This document shows, one piece after another, positions 16,296 through 25,090 of a stretch of DNA of 64,000 nt (the stretch's first letter is position 1; every line of letters starts with the position of its first letter). Location: positions 1,240,001-1,304,000 of the forward strand of contig CBDDIP010000001.1 of the NCBI GenBank assembly GCA_965229005.1, read 5' to 3'. Position numbers and translations under genes: made by a program. This DNA comes from CBDDIP01 sp965229005 (GTDB taxonomy: Bacteria; Actinomycetota; Acidimicrobiia; Acidimicrobiales; Ilumatobacteraceae). Under the pieces are notes generated by a model. That model did no database searches and was not told the DNA's origin. It saw nothing but the letters and a program-made list of their open reading frames with translations.

Positions 16296-17513
16296 GTGGC
16301 TGTACAGGCTTGGTTCTCCACCGGCGACGTCGATGTCGCGCCCGGCGCGACGACGGTGCTGCACGCCACCATCGTCAACCTCGGCGACATCACCGAGACG
16401 TTCGCCCTCGCCCCGGCCGGCATGGCCGCCGGATGGACCACCGTTCGCCCGGCGACCGTCACGCTGTTCGGCGGATCGCAAGAGAACATCGACGTCGTCG
16501 TCTCCCCGCCGCTGCTGCCCTCCACCACCGCTGGCCCGACGGCGTTGAGCGTCCGCATCGTCCCGCAAAGCGATCCCGACGACGTCACCAGCGCCGAGAC
16601 CACGCTCAACATCGGCACGAGCCAGGACCGCCGCCTCTACGTCCTCCAGCCGGCCCTGCGCGGCCGCCGCCGCGCCAACTACGAGCTGATGCTCGAGAAC
16701 CAGGGCAACACGCAGGCCAGCTGCCGGCTGCGCCTCGTCGACCCGTCGGGTCGCGTCGACGGAGACTTCGACCCCCCGGCCGCCGGCGTCGAGCCCGGTG
16801 CCAGCACGCTGATCCGCCTCAAGCTGCGCTCCAACCGCCGCCAGTGGGAGCGCCGTTCGCGCACGCTGGCGTTCACCGTCGAAGCCGACCAGCCCGGTTC
16901 GCCGACCGCCGTCGCACCGGCCACCTTCGTGCAGGCCCCGATGGTGCCCGAGCGGTTGCTCGGCCGTGCCGCCGCCGTTGCACTCGGGATCGCTGCGCTG
17001 TTCGGCGTGTGGTTCGGACTCGTCAAGCCGGCCATCAAGGACGCAGCCCGCGACGCCGTCGCCGATGAGCGCCCGGCCACCGTCACCACCATCGCCGGCA
17101 CCGTCATCACGCAAGCACCGGACGACACCTCGCCGGTCGTCGTCGAGACGGTTCCGGTCGTCGCCGAGCCCTCGCTGTACGACAACCGGATGATCGCCAA
17201 CGCACCGGCAGGGCAAACCCTCACGTCGACGTTCACGGTTCCGGAGGGTCAGGTGCTGCGCATCACCGACCTCATCCTGCAGAACCCGGAGGGCGATCAG
17301 GGCACGGCCACGCTCCTGCGCGACGACGCGATCATCGGCAACTGGCGTCTCGACGTGATCTTCGGCGAGCAGCAGACCGCACTGCGCACCCCGATCGAGG
17401 TCAAGGGCGGTCAGACCGTCACCTACCAAGTCGTGTGCACCGGCACCGCCCCCGGCGCCGCCACCTGCACCGCTGCCCTCCAGATCCTCGGTACCTTCAC
17501 CGGCGCTTCCTGA
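16296..17513 (+). CDS. Membrane protein with Ig-like domains
   Basis: A 405-residue protein of unknown function. The N-terminal 210 residues resemble tandem beta-sandwich domains (VDVAPGATTVLHATIVNLGD and ENQGNTQASCRLRLVDPSG), as found in alpha-galactosidase NEW3/CARDB-like modules. One transmembrane helix lies near 228-248 (AAAVALGIAALFGVWFGLV), followed by a Thr/Val-rich linker and another beta-rich domain. There is no signal peptide, so the N-terminal domains may be cytoplasmic and the C-terminal domain outside. GTG 16296 lies 6 bases after a TAGCTT box. No operon partner is evident. Confidence 0.75.
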   Translation: MAVQAWFSTGDVDVAPGATTVLHATIVNLGDITETFALAPAGMAAGWTTVRPATVTLFGGSQENIDVVVSPPLLPSTTAGPTALSVRIVPQSDPDDVTSAETTLNIGTSQDRRLYVLQPALRGRRRANYELMLENQGNTQASCRLRLVDPSGRVDGDFDPPAAGVEPGASTLIRLKLRSNRRQWERRSRTLAFTVEADQPGSPTAVAPATFVQAPMVPERLLGRAAAVALGIAALFGVWFGLVKPAIKDAARDAVADERPATVTTIAGTVITQAPDDTSPVVVETVPVVAEPSLYDNRMIANAPAGQTLTSTFTVPEGQVLRITDLILQNPEGDQGTATLLRDDAIIGNWRLDVIFGEQQTALRTPIEVKGGQTVTYQVVCTGTAPGAATCTAALQILGTFTGAS

Positions 17514-17521
17514 GCCGACGA

Positions 17522-17648
17522 AGTCTGGGCGCCAGGGCCCGTCGGGGATCAGGCGCGATGAGGGCGAGGTGGCACCCAGACTGCGGAGCGCAGGGGGTCC
17601 GTGAGCTTCGAGCGCTGCTGGCGAACCTGAAACTCACGAACGGCCCCC
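17522..17648. repeat. Two consecutive long-stem inverted repeats
   Basis: AGTCTGGGCGCC (17522-17533) pairs with GGCACCCAGACT (17571-17582), and GGGGGTCCGTGAG (17593-17605) pairs imperfectly with 17633-17648. They fill the 147-base gap between convergent genes and share the GTCTGGGCGC core with the hairpin at 15505. A terminator role is likely; no U-tract is present. Confidence 0.5.
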
Positions 17649-17660
17649 GGAACGGGCCGG

Positions 17661-20075
17661 TCAGCCGAAGGCGGGTGAGGCGGGGGTGGGACGTGCGGGC
17701 GGCGAGACGATGGTGACCGTGGCGCTAGCGGCCGCGGTGACCGACGTCTGGGCGACGACGGTGCGGATGCCGGGACGCTCGTACGGGCTGATCGGGATCG
17801 CCCACATGAACCCGCCGAGGGCGTCGGTGGTCAGGGTGGTCGGCGGCGCGGTGCTGTCGGCGAACACGATCGTGACCGTCGCATTCGGGGCGAAGCCCTT
17901 GCCCCACACACCGAGGTTCGAACCCGTCGGGGCCAGGGTGGCCACCACGTGGAGCTCGGGGTGGAGGAAACCTTCACCGTTGACGAGCACCGTCGTGTAC
18001 TGACCGAGCCCGGTCGAAGCAGCGATCGTTGCGGTGCGGTGGCCTTCACCGGTCGGCGTGAAGGCGATGTCGACCGAGCACGTCGCGTCGGACTCCATGT
18101 CCACGCCGCACGTGCTGGCCTTGATGCTGAAGTCGTCGGGGTTGGCGCCGGTGATCTCGATCTTGCTGACGGTGGTGTGGATGAAGGCCACGTTCTTGAT
18201 CTGCACCGTCGTGACCACCGACTCGGAGCCGACCACTGTGTCGGGGAAGTCGACGCCCGCCGGCGAGGGCGCCAGCGTCGGCTCGCCGCCGTAGCCGAGC
18301 AGCTGCGCCGAGATGCTGGCCGCACCCACACGGTCCTTGCCCACACCGGCCTCGGAGACGGTCAGCGTGCCCGTGCGCGGCCCGGCAACCGTCGGGGTGA
18401 GCATGAGGTTGACGCTGCAGTGACCGCCGGGCGGCACGGCTCCACCCTCGAGGCAGTCGCCGCCGGTGATCGTGAAGTCGGGGTTGTCGGACTCCACGGT
18501 GGCCGGCAGGAACGCCGACGGGCCACGGTTGATCACCGACACGTACCACTCCGGCCCGGGGAAGCTCACGGCGACCGTGCCGACGTCGACCACCTGTGCG
18601 ATCTCGAGCGTGGGCACGAGCTGCACCGCCACCACCTGGCGACCAGGCGCAGCCGAGCCACCGAACGCGGAACCGGCGAGCGTGTCGAAGACGACGACGC
18701 GGCCGATGCCGGAGATCTGCGGGTGCGAGTGGCCGACCGGCGCGGCCGTGATCCCGTCCGCCAGCACGGAGACCCGCTTCACGGTCTGCAGCCCGACCTC
18801 GGCCACGACGATGTCGCCATCGGTCGGCCCGCCGCTGACGATGCCGCGCGTGGGGAACAGGTTGGTGGCGCGGGTGACGAAGACGACCTCGCCGCCGTCG
18901 GCGGTGATCGCCGGCTGCCACGCGCCGCCATCGGCCGGCTGTGACGGAGCGGCAGGCGTGACCGATTGCTTGCTGACGAGGACGGTGGAGCCGTCGGTGC
19001 GATCGAAGCGGTACACCTGCGTCATGCACGGCAGGCCCTCGACGCAGGGTGCCACCTTCGGCTCGGCGACCAACGTCGACGAGGCGGAGGTGAAGGCGAT
19101 GTAGCGACCGTCGGCCGAGACGGCGGCCTCACCGGAGTCGCCGTCGACGACTCCGGCGGCGTTCCCGGACACCTGCGTCACCGCGGTGGACGGGTTGAGG
19201 TCGGTGCGATCCCAGGCGAACACGTTGCTGCGACCGAAGGCGCCGGGCGTGACGCCATCGGCCCACGTCGGCTGGTCGTCGGTGGAGGTGGCGTCGCTCG
19301 TGTAGGCGAGCACCTTGCCGTCATCGCTCAACGACGGGTCGCGCAGGCCGTGGTAGCGGAAGCTGGTGGCCGGTGCCGTCGATGGCGCGCCCGGCACGGT
19401 GACGATGTGGCCCTCATCACCCAGCGGCACCGTCTCGTCGACGAGCGACACGGTCGTGAGCGGGTTGACCGCATCCTCGAGCGGGGTGCCGTCGAACGAG
19501 TGCGTGTAGGCGACGACCGAGCCGGTCGCGGAGATGGCGGGCTGCGAGGTCGGGTCGACGTCGTCGCCGGCAGCCGCGTCGAAGCCGCTCCCGGTGCTCG
19601 CCGAGACGAGCTCCCAGTCATCGAGGGTGCCCCCGCACGACGGCAGCACGAGGCGGTACACGTCCCAGCGATCACCCTCGTCGTTGTCGCGGAACAGGTC
19701 GTACGACATCTGCGTCACCACGACCACGACGCATCCGTCCGCGCTGAGCGCGGGCATCACGCTGTCGCCGAGTTGCACGCCGTCGACGATCGGCGTCAGC
19801 TCGACGACCGAGGCGTCGAGCCGGTCGCGCAGGAACACCGTGCTGCTGCGGTTGTCGCTCTTCGCCGGAGCGCCGGCGTAGACCACCCAGCGACCATCGG
19901 TCGACAGCGACGGACGCTCGCCGGCCACGGCCTCGACACGCACCGTCGGCAGCTGCGGTGCAGCACCCGGCAGCGGGCGCGACCCAGCTTCGGCCTGAGT
20001 GAAACCCAGGGCTCCGGTGATCGCGAGGACTCCGACGATGCGGAACCAACGCCGAGTGGTGCTGCGGCTGGCCAT
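17661..20075 (-). CDS. Secreted beta-propeller protein with choice-of-anchor-like domains
   Basis: An 804-residue exported protein. A signal peptide is clear at the N-terminus (basic start, then WFRIVGVLAITGALGFTQAEA). Residues about 45-480 contain repeated WD40-like/PD40 blades of TolB type (RPSLSTDGRWVVYAG, QPAITADGGEVVFVT, AAVSADGRYIAFTS). The rest has Ig-like domains of the choice-of-anchor D type (DFTITGGDCLEGGAVPPGGHCSV, PDDFSIKASTCGVDMESDATCSV). It could be a surface-display or adhesion protein. ATG 20075 fits the signal peptide. No sortase motif is visible. Confidence 0.82.
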   Translation of the reverse strand: MASRSTTRRWFRIVGVLAITGALGFTQAEAGSRPLPGAAPQLPTVRVEAVAGERPSLSTDGRWVVYAGAPAKSDNRSSTVFLRDRLDASVVELTPIVDGVQLGDSVMPALSADGCVVVVVTQMSYDLFRDNDEGDRWDVYRLVLPSCGGTLDDWELVSASTGSGFDAAAGDDVDPTSQPAISATGSVVAYTHSFDGTPLEDAVNPLTTVSLVDETVPLGDEGHIVTVPGAPSTAPATSFRYHGLRDPSLSDDGKVLAYTSDATSTDDQPTWADGVTPGAFGRSNVFAWDRTDLNPSTAVTQVSGNAAGVVDGDSGEAAVSADGRYIAFTSASSTLVAEPKVAPCVEGLPCMTQVYRFDRTDGSTVLVSKQSVTPAAPSQPADGGAWQPAITADGGEVVFVTRATNLFPTRGIVSGGPTDGDIVVAEVGLQTVKRVSVLADGITAAPVGHSHPQISGIGRVVVFDTLAGSAFGGSAAPGRQVVAVQLVPTLEIAQVVDVGTVAVSFPGPEWYVSVINRGPSAFLPATVESDNPDFTITGGDCLEGGAVPPGGHCSVNLMLTPTVAGPRTGTLTVSEAGVGKDRVGAASISAQLLGYGGEPTLAPSPAGVDFPDTVVGSESVVTTVQIKNVAFIHTTVSKIEITGANPDDFSIKASTCGVDMESDATCSVDIAFTPTGEGHRTATIAASTGLGQYTTVLVNGEGFLHPELHVVATLAPTGSNLGVWGKGFAPNATVTIVFADSTAPPTTLTTDALGGFMWAIPISPYERPGIRTVVAQTSVTAAASATVTIVSPPARPTPASPAFG

Positions 20076-20128
20076 GATTGCTGTGAGGTGCTCCGGATCC
20101 GCCGGCCCGTTGACGCCCGCTTGACAGA

Positions 20129-20863
20129 CTACCCAAGCGGAGCGAGATGACGGACGAGTGCCATCACCAGGCCAGCGAGTGAATGATCGGCCGCGACCAG
20201 GGAAACCTTGAGGCCCGCAGCCTCCACATCCGCCCCCGTTTGGGGGCCCAGTGCCACCACGATCGGTGGTGTGGTCGTGCCGAGCACGCTCACCCACGCC
20301 CGTGCCGCCGATCCGCTCGCGAACAGCACCGCATCGGCGGCCAGCGCAGCCAGCTGCTGACCTGCGGAAAGAGCCGCAGGAACGGCGCGAACCGGCTGGC
20401 AGGCGGTGACGCGCCAGCCCGCCGCGGCCAGCCCGTCGACGAGGGTCGGGGCCGCCTCGGCGGATTGCACGACGAGCACCGAGCCCGATCCGTCCGGCGG
20501 CGCCGGCGGCATCGCCGCCAGCAAACCGACCGCGCGTTGCGTCTCGGGCACCAGATCGCATCTCGACAGGGCCGCAGCAGTGGCCGTGCCGACCGCCGCG
20601 ATCCGCGGCGGGATCTCACCCAGCGCGGCCGAATGGAGGCACACCACACGCTCGGCCACGTTCGGTGAGGTGACGACCACCCAGTCGAAGGTGCGCAGGT
20701 CCGAGGCCGCGAGCTGGGCCATCCCGGCGGGCACGTCGACCACCTCGATCAACGGCACGATCACCGGTTCGGCGCCCTGCTCGCGCAGCAGCTCGGCCAG
20801 CGACTCGGCCTGCTGCACCGGGCGCGTCACGACCACCCGCCGGCCGGCGAGCGGCAGGCTCAC
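20129..20863 (-). CDS. hemD: Uroporphyrinogen-III synthase
   Basis: A 244-residue enzyme that closes and inverts ring D of hydroxymethylbilane. Sequence conservation in this family is low; support comes from the opening GRRVVVTRPVQQAESLAELL, the FDWVVVTSPNVAERV segment, a FASGSAARAW motif and the position right after hemC. The GTG start at 20863 overlaps the hemC stop (GTGA). It is the last gene of the rex-hemA-hemC-hemD cluster. It is a stand-alone hemD, not the cobA-hemD fusion found in some relatives. Confidence 0.92.
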   Translation of the reverse strand: MSLPLAGRRVVVTRPVQQAESLAELLREQGAEPVIVPLIEVVDVPAGMAQLAASDLRTFDWVVVTSPNVAERVVCLHSAALGEIPPRIAAVGTATAAALSRCDLVPETQRAVGLLAAMPPAPPDGSGSVLVVQSAEAAPTLVDGLAAAGWRVTACQPVRAVPAALSAGQQLAALAADAVLFASGSAARAWVSVLGTTTPPIVVALGPQTGADVEAAGLKVSLVAADHSLAGLVMALVRHLAPLG

Positions 20864-21726
20864 GGCGCCTGCAGGTCCTCGTTGATGGACCGCGCCAACG
20901 CTGCCGCGGCCGACGTCTGCTGCTCGCCCAGCAGTGCGGCCCGGGTGACGGTGCGGCCCGACGCCGGGTCGGCGAGGAAGCCGGTGAGCGTGGCACCGTC
21001 ACTGTGTGCGCCGACCGGCAGCGAGCAACCGGTGCCGAGCTCGGCCAGGAAGGCCCGCTCGGCTTCGACGGCGATGCGCGTCGGCCCGTGGTCCACCGCG
21101 GCCAGCAGCTCGAGCGTGGCCGCATCGTCGACTCGGCACTCGACGGCCACGCACCCCTGCCCCGGCGCTGGCACGAAGACCTCGACGGGCAGCGCCTCGG
21201 CAACGCGATCGGTGAGGCCGAGGATCTCCAGCGCCGCCATCGCCATCACCAGCGACCCGCCCTCGGGCAGCTTCGACAGGCGGGTGTGGATGTTGCCCCG
21301 CAGCTCGACGAAGTGGAGGTCCGGGCGCAGCACCGTCAGCTGCGCCTGCCGACGAACCGAACCCGTGGCCACCGTCGCGCCCACCGGCAGGTCGACGAGC
21401 GGCAGCCCGATGAGGGCATCGCGCGGATCGCGACGCGCCGTGAACGCGGCGATCGTCAACCCGTCCGCCTGTGCGGAGGGAAGGTCCTTGGCCGAGTGCG
21501 CGGCGAGGTCGGCGTGGCCGTGCAGCACGGCGCGCTGGACCTCCTTCACGAACACGCCCTGCCCGCCGATCGTGTGCAGCGGCACGTCGGCCAGCTGATC
21601 GCCGAGCGTCTCGACGAACACCAGCTCGACGACGAGTCCCGCGTGTGCCGCCTGCAGCGCGTCGGCGACGACCTGCGCCTGCGCCGTTGCCTGGGCGCTG
21701 GACCGCGTGGCCAGCCGCAGGCGCAT
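20860..21726 (-). CDS. hemC: Hydroxymethylbilane synthase (porphobilinogen deaminase)
   Basis: A 288-residue enzyme joining four porphobilinogens into hydroxymethylbilane. The catalytic aspartate is Asp81 in HSAKDLP, and the dipyrromethane cofactor attaches to Cys234 in GTGCSLPVGAH. Arginines that bind substrate carboxylates are seen in TGSVRRQAQL and ELRGNIHTRL. The ATG at 21726 shares one base with the hemA stop (TGATG), giving translational coupling; the frame extends upstream only inside hemA. Length is normal. Confidence 0.96.
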   Translation of the reverse strand: MRLRLATRSSAQATAQAQVVADALQAAHAGLVVELVFVETLGDQLADVPLHTIGGQGVFVKEVQRAVLHGHADLAAHSAKDLPSAQADGLTIAAFTARRDPRDALIGLPLVDLPVGATVATGSVRRQAQLTVLRPDLHFVELRGNIHTRLSKLPEGGSLVMAMAALEILGLTDRVAEALPVEVFVPAPGQGCVAVECRVDDAATLELLAAVDHGPTRIAVEAERAFLAELGTGCSLPVGAHSDGATLTGFLADPASGRTVTRAALLGEQQTSAAAALARSINEDLQAP

Positions 21727-22985
21727 CAGCCGAGATCGAACAGGTCGCGCACGGCGGCGGCGTTGCGCTCGCCCTGCGGGCTGCCGGCATCGTCCTTCAA
21801 GCGCACCGACATCTGATGCAGCAACTTGGCGACGATGCCCTTGGTGACCGCGTCCACGGTGGCCCGCTGCGCGTCGTCGAGCTGACCGAGACGGGCCGAG
21901 AAGCGCTCGAGCTCGCTGCGGCGCACCGACTCGCCCTTCTCGTACAGCGAGGCGACGAGCGGAGCGGCCTGGCGAGCGGTGACCTCCAAGCCGAAGCGCT
22001 CCACCTCCTCCGACACGATGGCGACCACGCGGTCGGCCTCGGCGGTGCGCAGCTGCACGCCGCGGGCGGCCCAGTCGCGCAGGTCGTCGAGGTTCAGCAA
22101 CGTCACGCCCGGCACCTCGACGACATCGGTGGCCACGTCGCGAGGCACGGCGATGTCGACGATGAGCAACGGCCGGTCCTGGCCGAGGCGGGCCATCGTC
22201 ACGGTGTCGAGGTCGATCATGGTGGTGCCGGCGCCGGTGCACGTGAGCAGCACGTCGGCATCGGCCAGCGCGGAGGGAAGCTTGCCGAAGGGAACGACCG
22301 AGCCGCCCACTCGCTGCGCCAGCTGGAACGCCCGCTCCTCGGTGCGATTGGTGACCGTGATGTCGGTGGCGCCCGCGCCGACCAGCGCAACGGCGATGCC
22401 CTCACCCATGTCGCCGGCACCGACGACGAGCACGCGGCGACCCGCCAACGTGCCGAGGCGCTCCGTTGCCATCTCCACGGCCGCATGACTGACCGACGCC
22501 GTGCCGCGCCCGATCGAGGTCTCCGTGCGGGCCCGCTTGCCGGTCTCCACTGCGTGTCGGAACAACAGGTTCAGCGTCGCCTTGGCGCCGCCCTCGGCCT
22601 GCGCCAGCTCCCATGCTCCACGGACCTGGCCGAGGATCTCGCTCTCGCCGATGACCGCGGAGTCGAGCCCGGCAGCGACCTCGAAGAGGTGCGAGACCGC
22701 GGCGTCGTCGTGCTGGCTGTAGAGGTGCGGGTGCAGCTCGTCGGGATCGAGCCCGCCGAGCTCGCAGAAGAAGTCGCGGATGTCGGCATAGGCGCCGTGG
22801 AAGCGCTCGGCAACCGCGTAGACCTCGGTGCGGTTGCAGGTGCACAGCACCACGGCCTCGCGCACGTTCGGGCGGCTGACCAGGCCGGCGATGGCCTTCG
22901 GCACACCGTCGGCGGGCAGCGTGACTCGCTCCAGCAACGACAGCGGGCCGGTGTGGTGGTTCACCCCGATCACGACGATGGACAT
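21726..22985 (-). CDS. hemA: Glutamyl-tRNA reductase
   Basis: A 419-residue enzyme that reduces glutamyl-tRNA to glutamate-1-semialdehyde, the first committed step of haem synthesis here. The catalytic Cys50 is in CTCNRTE, GVNHHT opens the catalytic domain, and the NADPH site is VLVVGAGDMG near residue 190. A C-terminal helical dimerisation domain follows. The ATG at 22985 lies 12 bases after rex. A TAGGGT box 9 bases upstream could be a promoter, but its GGGTGG could equally act as a ribosome site. Co-transcription with rex would place haem synthesis under redox control, as known in Streptomyces. Confidence 0.96.
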   Translation of the reverse strand: MSIVVIGVNHHTGPLSLLERVTLPADGVPKAIAGLVSRPNVREAVVLCTCNRTEVYAVAERFHGAYADIRDFFCELGGLDPDELHPHLYSQHDDAAVSHLFEVAAGLDSAVIGESEILGQVRGAWELAQAEGGAKATLNLLFRHAVETGKRARTETSIGRGTASVSHAAVEMATERLGTLAGRRVLVVGAGDMGEGIAVALVGAGATDITVTNRTEERAFQLAQRVGGSVVPFGKLPSALADADVLLTCTGAGTTMIDLDTVTMARLGQDRPLLIVDIAVPRDVATDVVEVPGVTLLNLDDLRDWAARGVQLRTAEADRVVAIVSEEVERFGLEVTARQAAPLVASLYEKGESVRRSELERFSARLGQLDDAQRATVDAVTKGIVAKLLHQMSVRLKDDAGSPQGERNAAAVRDLFDLG

Positions 22986-22997
22986 GCAGTCACCACC

Positions 22998-23702
22998 CTA
23001 CGCGCTCGCCGTACGAGTGGGGCCAGTCTGGCTGACACCTGGGACCGCATGGATCGCGCCGCCGTTGCGACGCTGCTCGTAGTAGCTCAGGATCTGCAGC
23101 TCGACGGCGAGATCGACCTTGCGCACCTCGATCTCACGCGGCACCGACAGCACCACGGGAGCGAAGTTGAGGATGCTCGTCACGCCGGCGCGCACCAGGC
23201 GATCGGCCGCATCCTGCGCAGCTGCGCCAGGCGTGGCGACGACGCCGATGTTCACCCGCTTGGCCTGCACGATCTGCGGCAGCTCGTCGATGTGGCGGAC
23301 GCGCACACCACCGAGGACGGTGCCGACCTTCGCCGCGTCGACGTCGACGATGCCCGCGACCGGGAAGCCACGCTCACCGAAACCGCCGTAGCCGGCGAGG
23401 GCCTGACCGAGGTTGCCGGCGCCGACGATGACCACAGGCCAGTCGTGCGTCAGACCGAGCTCGCGGCGGATCTGGTACACGAGGTAGGCGACCTCGTAGC
23501 CGACGCCGCGGGTGCCGTAGCTGCCGAGGTACGACAGGTCCTTGCGAACCTTCGCTGCGTTGACGCCGGCCAGCTCGGCAAGGCGGTCGGAGCTGATGCT
23601 GTCGACGCCCTCGTCGCCCTGCTCGGCGAGGATGCGGAGGTAGATCGGCAAACGAGCGACGGTGGCATCGGGGATGCGACGGCGTGAACGTTCGGTGGGC
23701 AT
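22998..23702 (-). CDS. rex: Redox-sensing transcriptional repressor Rex
   Basis: A 234-residue NADH-responsive repressor. The N-terminal winged helix covers about residues 10-80 (SSDRLAELAGVNAAKVRKDLSYLG) and is followed by a Rossmann fold with GAGNLG at 94-99. A C-terminal swapped helix is expected near LAVELQILSYYEQR. ATG 23702 is preferred over an upstream GTG-type start because it begins the conserved IPDATVARLPIYLR segment at the usual distance. A Rex operator (23725-23742) lies 22 bases upstream, implying autoregulation. The gene leads the hemA-hemC-hemD cluster. Confidence 0.96.
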   Translation of the reverse strand: MPTERSRRRIPDATVARLPIYLRILAEQGDEGVDSISSDRLAELAGVNAAKVRKDLSYLGSYGTRGVGYEVAYLVYQIRRELGLTHDWPVVIVGAGNLGQALAGYGGFGERGFPVAGIVDVDAAKVGTVLGGVRVRHIDELPQIVQAKRVNIGVVATPGAAAQDAADRLVRAGVTSILNFAPVVLSVPREIEVRKVDLAVELQILSYYEQRRNGGAIHAVPGVSQTGPTRTASA

Positions 23703-23724
23703 ACCGGGTGCCAACAGTAGGCAC

Positions 23725-23742
23725 TCGTGCACACGTTCACAA
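23725..23742. promoter_or_regulatory. Rex operator upstream of rex-hemACD
   Basis: On the plus strand TCGTGCA-CACG-TTCACAA matches the known Rex consensus TTGTGAA-N4-TTCACAA at 12 of 14 conserved positions, with one half-site perfect. A possible -10 (TACTGT, complement 23715-23720) lies between it and the rex start, so bound Rex would cover the promoter. Confidence 0.7.
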
Positions 23743-23807
23743 AGCGCACCTGGGTGAACGCGACAGGACTTCCGTCACGCGGTGAGTTGCCGTAAGTTCG
23801 CAAGTCG

Positions 23808-24524
23808 ATGAACGCTGCCCTGGCCGCCGCAGCGACGCTGGTGTCCGCCGCGTTCGCGCTGAGCACATGGGACCGCTGGCTGCGCCGCCGCCGTCGTCAC
23901 GAGTTGGCCTGGACGGTGTCGCTGTCGCTGTTCGCGCTGGGGGCCGGCGCCCTGTGGTGGGCCGAAGCGCGGGGTTGGAGCCTGGACTCGTTCCGCACCT
24001 TCTACCTGGCCGGGGCCATCCTCAACGTGCCGTGGCTGGCGCTCGGCACCGTCTACCTGCTGGCCGGCGAACGAGCGGGCGACCGCACCCGCACGTGGTT
24101 GATCGCGCTCAGCGGATTGAGCGCCGGCGTGATGCTCGCCGCCCCGACCCGAGCGGCCGTCAGCGGCGGCGAGCTGCCCACGGGCCACGACGTCTTCGGT
24201 GTGTGGCCTCGCGTGCTCGCCGCGGTCGGCTCCGGGGTCGCAGCAGTGGTGATCGTCGCCGGCGCGCTGTGGAGCGCCTACCGGTTGGCCCGAGGTCAGG
24301 TGCCGGCGATGCCCGGAGCGCAGCGAACCGTGCTCGTGCCCCGTCGACTGGTCTACGGCAACCTGCTCATCGCCGCCGGCACCATCGTGCTGTCCGCCAG
24401 TGGCACGTTGGCCGGACGACTCGGCAAGGACCGCGCCTTCGCCGTCACGCTGCTGATCGGCATCACCATCCTCTTCGCCGGCTTCCTCGTCAGCTCGACG
24501 CCGACCCACCGCCGCACGGTCTGA
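23808..24524 (+). CDS. Multi-pass membrane protein of unknown function
   Basis: A 238-residue integral membrane protein with about seven hydrophobic segments (near 3-20, 34-52, 66-88, 97-117, 136-160, 182-200, 210-230). WWAEARGWSLDSFRTFYLAGA and LNVPWLALGTVYLL are notable conserved-looking patches. I do not recognise a specific family. It begins 9 bases after a TAAGTT box and lies divergent from rex, with the Rex operator in the shared upstream region, so Rex might also affect it. It is convergent with the YbaK gene. Confidence 0.75.
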   Translation: MNAALAAAATLVSAAFALSTWDRWLRRRRRHELAWTVSLSLFALGAGALWWAEARGWSLDSFRTFYLAGAILNVPWLALGTVYLLAGERAGDRTRTWLIALSGLSAGVMLAAPTRAAVSGGELPTGHDVFGVWPRVLAAVGSGVAAVVIVAGALWSAYRLARGQVPAMPGAQRTVLVPRRLVYGNLLIAAGTIVLSASGTLAGRLGKDRAFAVTLLIGITILFAGFLVSSTPTHRRTV

Positions 24525-24555
24525 CCAGTTCGCTGCGCACGGCGCAGATTCGTGC

Positions 24556-25077
24556 TCAGACGGTCGGATCGATGGGGTTGGCGAGGGCGTCGACGACGGA
24601 CACCTCGACGCCGGGCCCGGCGAGGGCGGCGAGCATCGACGGCGGGCCGACCACCTTGCAGCTGCGGCTGCCGCCACCGATCACGATCCGGTCGCGCGCC
24701 ATCACCCGTGCGTCCACCCACAGCGGCAGCGACGCGGGGATGCCGACCGGCGTGACGCCACCCAGCTGCATGCCGGTGAGCTCCGCGGTCACCTCACCCG
24801 GAGCGAACGACGCCTTCTTGGTGCCGAAGCGCTGACGCACGGCGCGGTTGACGTCGAGACGCGTCGTCGCCAGCACGACGCACATCGCGTAGACCGGTGG
24901 GTCGCTCTTGCCGATGACGACGATCGCGTTGGCCGACTGATCCGGCGAGTACCCGTACGCCGCGCAGAACTCGGCGGTGTCGGCCAACGCGGGGTCGCAG
25001 TCGATCACCTCGACCGGCACGCCGGTTGCGGCGAGCTCGGCAACGGCGGCGCGCACGCGCCGCTCGATCACGTCCAC
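24556..25077 (-). CDS. YbaK/EbsC-family aminoacyl-tRNA deacylase-like protein
   Basis: A 173-residue protein of the YbaK/ProRS INS-domain family, which hydrolyses mischarged tRNAs such as Cys-tRNA(Pro). The family pattern includes FAPGEVTAELTGMQLGGVTPVGIP and a glycine-rich end IGGGSRSCKV. A lysine expected for catalysis is present in FGTKKASFA. The start is GTG 25077, 13 bases after the acyl-CoA ligase stop, so it ends that operon. The exact tRNA substrate cannot be deduced. Confidence 0.85.
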   Translation of the reverse strand: MDVIERRVRAAVAELAATGVPVEVIDCDPALADTAEFCAAYGYSPDQSANAIVVIGKSDPPVYAMCVVLATTRLDVNRAVRQRFGTKKASFAPGEVTAELTGMQLGGVTPVGIPASLPLWVDARVMARDRIVIGGGSRSCKVVGPPSMLAALAGPGVEVSVVDALANPIDPTV

Positions 25078-25090
25078 GACCGCGCCGCCC

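Noticed and set aside
17925..17945. GGTTCGAACCC resembling a tRNA T-loop
   Set aside because: It lies within the coding sequence of the secreted beta-propeller protein; no acceptor or anticodon stem can be drawn around it.
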